Shown one piece after another: positions 5,348 through 7,655 of a stretch of DNA of 7,655 nucleotides. The position numbers were made by a program, and so were the translations under genes. Within the stretch, counting starts at the first letter, position 1, and each line of letters opens with the position of its first letter. Origin of the DNA: Betaproteobacteria bacterium (lineage in GTDB: Bacteria; Pseudomonadota; Gammaproteobacteria; Burkholderiales; SG8-41); assembly GCA_020028375.1 (NCBI GenBank), contig JAHZNX010000260.1:1-7655 (forward strand). The letters are read 5' to 3'. The notes beneath the pieces were generated by a model. That model was not told the DNA's origin and searched no databases. It saw only the letters and a program-made list of their open reading frames with translations.

Positions 5348-6679
5348 CTAACACCGGTGATCTCCTTGGCTGTCGTCGCCGGCCGGGGATGCCTTCTGGC
5401 GCTCTCGCAACTGCATCACCGCGGCCACGGTATAAAACGATCCGAACACCAGAATTCTATCATTTTCAGTCGCTATATCACAGGCTTGCGCGTAAGCACC
5501 GGCAACGTCTCTGCACTCCGTCACCGCGCTGACTTCGTTCGCGGCGAGCGCCCGCCGCAGCTCCCCGGCGCCGGCGCCACGCGCGCCCTCCAGTCCGGCA
5601 ATGTACCAGTGAGTCACCCGCGATTTCACCGCCGCCGCGACGCCGGCGATGTCCTTGTCCCGGAGCATGGCAAACACCGCGAACACGCGCCCGCCCCCGC
5701 CGCCCATGGCCGCGAGACTCGCGGCGAGCGCCCGCGCCGCCTGGGGGTTGTGCGCCACGTCGAGGATCACCGCCGGCCGCCCCGGCAGCACCTGGAAGCG
5801 GCCGGGATTGTCCGCCTCGAGCAGCCCGGCCCGGATGTCGTTGACGGCGACCGGCAAGCGCTGGCGCATCGATTCGAGCACGGCGATCGCCGCGGCCGCA
5901 TTGGCGAGCTGGCAGGCGCCGCGCAGCACGGGGTGCGGCAGCGCGCTGCGCTTGCCGCTCCGCCCCCAGTACTGCCACTGCCGGCCTTGCGGCGTCGCGC
6001 CGAAGTCGGCGTCGATGCGCAGCAGCAGCGCTCCGGTCTCCTCTGCATGCCGCAGCAGGCTCGACGGCGGCGCGGGATCGGCGCATACCGCGGGCCGCCC
6101 GCGGCGGAAAATGCCGGCCTTCTCGCGCCCGATCGCCTCGCGGTCCCCGCCCAGGAAATCCACGTGATCGATGTCGACCGTGGTGACCACCGCGCAGTCG
6201 GCATCGAAGGCGTTCACCGCGTCGAGCCGTCCCCCGAGCCCGACCTCCAGCACGGCGACATCGACGCGCCAGCCGACGAACAGCCAGACCGCGGCAAGCG
6301 TGCCGTACTCGAAATAGGTGAGCGGCACATCCCCCCGCGCGCGCTCCACCGCGGCGAACCCGCGCGCCAGCTCCTCGTCGCGCGCTTCCGAGCACGCGAC
6401 GCGCACGCGCTCGTTGTAGCGCAGCAGGTGCGGCGAGGTATAGCGGCCGACGCGGTAGCCGGCGCGATCGAGGATCGCCTCCAGCATCGCGCACACCGAG
6501 CCCTTGCCGTTGGTGCCGCCCACGGTGATGATCGGAAATGCGGGCGCGAGTCCGAGCGCGTCGCGCACCCGGGCGACCCGGTCCAGCCCGAGCGCGATGG
6601 ACTTCGGATGCTGCCGCTCGATGTGCTCCAGCCACTGCTGGAGAGTTTCCAGTTTCGAGTTTCGAGTTTCAAGTTTCAA
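5348..6679 (-). CDS. folC: Bifunctional folylpolyglutamate / dihydrofolate synthase
   Basis: FolC joins glutamate to dihydropteroate and adds glutamates to folates, using ATP. The 443-residue product shows the ATP loop VGGTNGKGS (53-61), YTSPHLLRYNERVRV (80-94), EVGLGGRLDAVN (145-156), TTVDIDHVDFLG (166-177), EKAGIFR with the likely carbamylated Lys (K187), and the C-terminal-domain motif DVAHNPQAAR (307-316). Recognisable FolC sequence begins at LQQWLEHIERQHPKSIALGLDRV. No ATG or GTG lies in frame before GLDRV, so the start is taken as TTG at 6679, which puts residues 1-12 (MKLETRNSKLET) inside a 7-bp tandem repeat. A GGGAGAAG site (6694-6687) seven bases upstream supports this TTG. The gene overlaps accD by 11 bases. 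The last ~60 residues lie in a locally AT-richer stretch. Confidence 0.93.
   Translation of the reverse strand: MKLETRNSKLETLQQWLEHIERQHPKSIALGLDRVARVRDALGLAPAFPIITVGGTNGKGSVCAMLEAILDRAGYRVGRYTSPHLLRYNERVRVACSEARDEELARGFAAVERARGDVPLTYFEYGTLAAVWLFVGWRVDVAVLEVGLGGRLDAVNAFDADCAVVTTVDIDHVDFLGGDREAIGREKAGIFRRGRPAVCADPAPPSSLLRHAEETGALLLRIDADFGATPQGRQWQYWGRSGKRSALPHPVLRGACQLANAAAAIAVLESMRQRLPVAVNDIRAGLLEADNPGRFQVLPGRPAVILDVAHNPQAARALAASLAAMGGGGGRVFAVFAMLRDKDIAGVAAAVKSRVTHWYIAGLEGARGAGAGELRRALAANEVSAVTECRDVAGAYAQACDIATENDRILVFGSFYTVAAVMQLRERQKASPAGDDSQGDHRC
6644..6678 (-). repeat. Five-copy perfect 7-bp tandem repeat across the accD stop and folC start
   Basis: On the minus strand the units are TGAAACT (6678-6672), TGAAACT (6671-6665), CGAAACT (6664-6658), CGAAACT (6657-6651) and GGAAACT (6650-6644). 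Six of the seven bases are invariant. The second unit supplies the accD stop codon TGA (6671-6669). The base before unit one makes the TTG start of folC (6679-6677). The array is translated in the folC frame as the repeat-derived leader KLETRNSKLET. A 7-bp unit shifts the frame with every copy gained or lost. Confidence 0.95.
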
Positions 6680-7505
6680 GGGCGAGCTTCTCCCGCATCT
6701 CCCGGCGGTCGACGATCATGTCGATCGCGCCGTGCTTGAGCATGAATTCGGAGCGCTGGAAGCCCTCGGGCAGGGTCTCGCGCACCGTCTGCTCGATCAC
6801 CCGCGGACCCGCGAAGCCGATGAGCGCGCCGGGCTCCGCGATCACGACGTCGCCGATCATGGCAAAGCTCGCCGACACTCCGCCCATGGTGGGATCGGTC
6901 AGCACCGTGATGAACGGCAGCCGGTCCCGCGCGAGCTCGGTCAGCGCGGCGCAGGTCTTGGCCATCTGCATGAGCGAGAGCAGCCCCTCCTGCATGCGCG
7001 CGCCGCCGCTCGCGGTGATGCTGATGTACGGCAGCCGCTGCTCGAGGCACACCCGCACGCCGCGCACGAAGCGCTCGCCGACGGCGGATCCCATCGAGCC
7101 GCCGAGAAAGCCGAATTCGAAGGCCGCCGCCACCACCGGGATGGTCTTGACCGATCCTTGCATCACCACCAGCGCTTCCTCCTCCGAGGTGTCGCTGCGC
7201 GCCTCCTCCAGGCGCTCGGAGTAGCGCCGGCTGTCCTTGAACTTGAGGCTGTCGACCGGCACCACCTCCGCCCCGACCTCGTAGCGGCCCTCGCGGTCGA
7301 GCAGGCTGTCGAGACGCTCGCGCGCCGAGATGCGGTTGTGATGCGAGCATTTGGGGCAGACGTAGAGATTCTTCTCGAGATCGGCGCGATAGAGCACCGC
7401 TTCGCACGAATCGCATTTGCTCCACAGCCCCTCGGGGACCATCTTCTTCGGGCTGCCGACCTCGCGCTTGATCTTGGGGGGCAGCAGTTTCTGGAGCCAG
7501 CTCAT
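6669..7505 (-). CDS. accD: Acetyl-CoA carboxylase carboxyltransferase subunit beta
   Basis: AccD pairs with AccA to move the carboxyl group from carboxybiotin to acetyl-CoA, giving malonyl-CoA for fatty acid synthesis. The 278-residue product starts MSWLQKLLPPKIK. It carries the N-terminal zinc ribbon, CxxC (C31, C34) and CxxC (C50, C53). The crotonase-like carboxyltransferase core follows: FEFGFLGGSMGSAVGERF (129-146), ITASGGARMQEGLLSLMQMAK (163-183), LTDPTMGGVSASFAMIGDV (202-220), AEPGALIGFAGPRVIEQT (223-240). It ends HGAIDMIVDRREMREKLALET. The final residues and the stop fall in the heptamer array, so the tail may be shorter than in relatives. The ATG at 7505 overlaps the trpA stop as ATGA, which suggests translational coupling to trpA. 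No odd residues were noticed in the core. Confidence 0.97.
   Translation of the reverse strand: MSWLQKLLPPKIKREVGSPKKMVPEGLWSKCDSCEAVLYRADLEKNLYVCPKCSHHNRISARERLDSLLDREGRYEVGAEVVPVDSLKFKDSRRYSERLEEARSDTSEEEALVVMQGSVKTIPVVAAAFEFGFLGGSMGSAVGERFVRGVRVCLEQRLPYISITASGGARMQEGLLSLMQMAKTCAALTELARDRLPFITVLTDPTMGGVSASFAMIGDVVIAEPGALIGFAGPRVIEQTVRETLPEGFQRSEFMLKHGAIDMIVDRREMREKLALET
6687..6694 (-). promoter_or_regulatory. Ribosome binding site deciding the TTG start of folC
   Basis: GGGAGAAG on the minus strand lies inside the last accD codons, seven bases before the TTG at 6679. It is the only good Shine-Dalgarno match near the folC start. The other nearby TTG (6672) is in a frame that does not lead into FolC. 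This supports initiation at 6679 and coupling of folC to accD translation. Confidence 0.6.
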
Positions 7506-7655
7506 GCCTTCACCGCTGCGAGGTTGTCGAGCGCTTCCCGGATCGGAGCGAGAAATGCGGCGGCCCGCTCCGTGACCTTGTCCCGCGGCGCCTTTTCCAG
7601 CTCCTGAATCAGCGCGCTGCCGATCACGACGGCGTCGGCCACCGCGCCGATCGCG
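7502..7655 (-). CDS. trpA: Tryptophan synthase alpha subunit, C-terminal 50 residues (gene continues past the right edge)
   Basis: Reading the minus strand back from the TGA at 7504-7502 gives 50 residues up to the window edge. They begin AIGAVADAVVIGSALIQELE, which matches the TrpA C-terminal segment around the phosphate-binding GSAL turn, and end REALDNLAAVKA. TrpA cleaves indole-3-glycerol phosphate to indole, which is channelled to TrpB. The stop overlaps the accD start by four bases. trpA next to accD is the typical betaproteobacterial arrangement. The call rests on a short segment plus synteny. Confidence 0.88.
   Translation of the reverse strand, partial: AIGAVADAVVIGSALIQELEKAPRDKVTERAAAFLAPIREALDNLAAVKA

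Noticed and set aside
6214..6672. Alternative TTG start at 6672 for folC
   Set aside because: Its frame leaves the heptamer array out of phase and gives no FolC motifs. The TTG at 6679 reads straight into FolC.
5357..6739. 460-codon plus-strand open frame opposite folC
   Set aside because: It mirrors FolC codons, has no family motifs and runs into the accD end. The minus-strand FolC motifs are unambiguous.
6504..7607. 367-codon plus-strand open frame opposite accD
   Set aside because: Antisense to conserved AccD and TrpA with low-complexity composition. Shadow frame.

Overview
The window is GC-rich (roughly two-thirds G+C by eye) and looks like a chromosomal segment of a betaproteobacterium. 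The main evidence is the gene order on the minus strand: trpA - accD - folC - dedD-like SPOR gene - cvpA - purF, followed by a methionine/cysteine PLP enzyme. The accD-folC-dedD-cvpA-purF core is shared by gamma- and betaproteobacteria; trpA directly upstream of accD is the arrangement I know from Betaproteobacteria. The genus cannot be read from this stretch.

Layout, left to right. Positions 1-1298 (plus strand) hold the 3' part of a DUF3300 protein with a long disordered basic tail. Positions 1299-1397 are a convergent intergenic gap with a C/T-rich heptamer-like tract and an 11-bp hairpin. Positions 1398-2624 (minus) encode a Cys/Met-metabolism PLP enzyme. Its 197-bp leader (2625-2821) is densely packed. 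Read on the minus strand it has a TTGACA promoter, a SAM-II type riboswitch aptamer, an intrinsic terminator with a GCGA tetraloop, and a GGGAG ribosome binding site. Positions 2822-4176 are purF, broken by an internal out-of-frame deletion that removes the PRPP-binding loop. cvpA (4195-4683), the SPOR gene (4686-5315), folC (5348-6679), accD (6669-7505) and the 3' end of trpA (7502-7655) are tightly packed or overlapping and look co-transcribed.

The operon joins tryptophan synthesis (trpA), the first step of fatty acid synthesis (accD), folate polyglutamylation (folC), an envelope/division SPOR protein, an inner-membrane protein (cvpA) and the first step of purine synthesis (purF). The downstream Met gene seems to have left the operon's control, because it carries its own promoter and SAM-sensing leader.

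The observations most worth a second look are these. (1) The SAM-II leader has a perfect 7-bp alternative pairing between the aptamer P1 strand and the terminator apex. (2) A perfect five-copy 7-bp tandem repeat spans the accD stop and the folC start, and loss of one unit would fuse AccD to FolC in frame. (3) A related four-copy heptamer array begins exactly at the purF stop codon. (4) purF carries the deletion described above. No mobile element, CRISPR array, tRNA or rRNA was seen.
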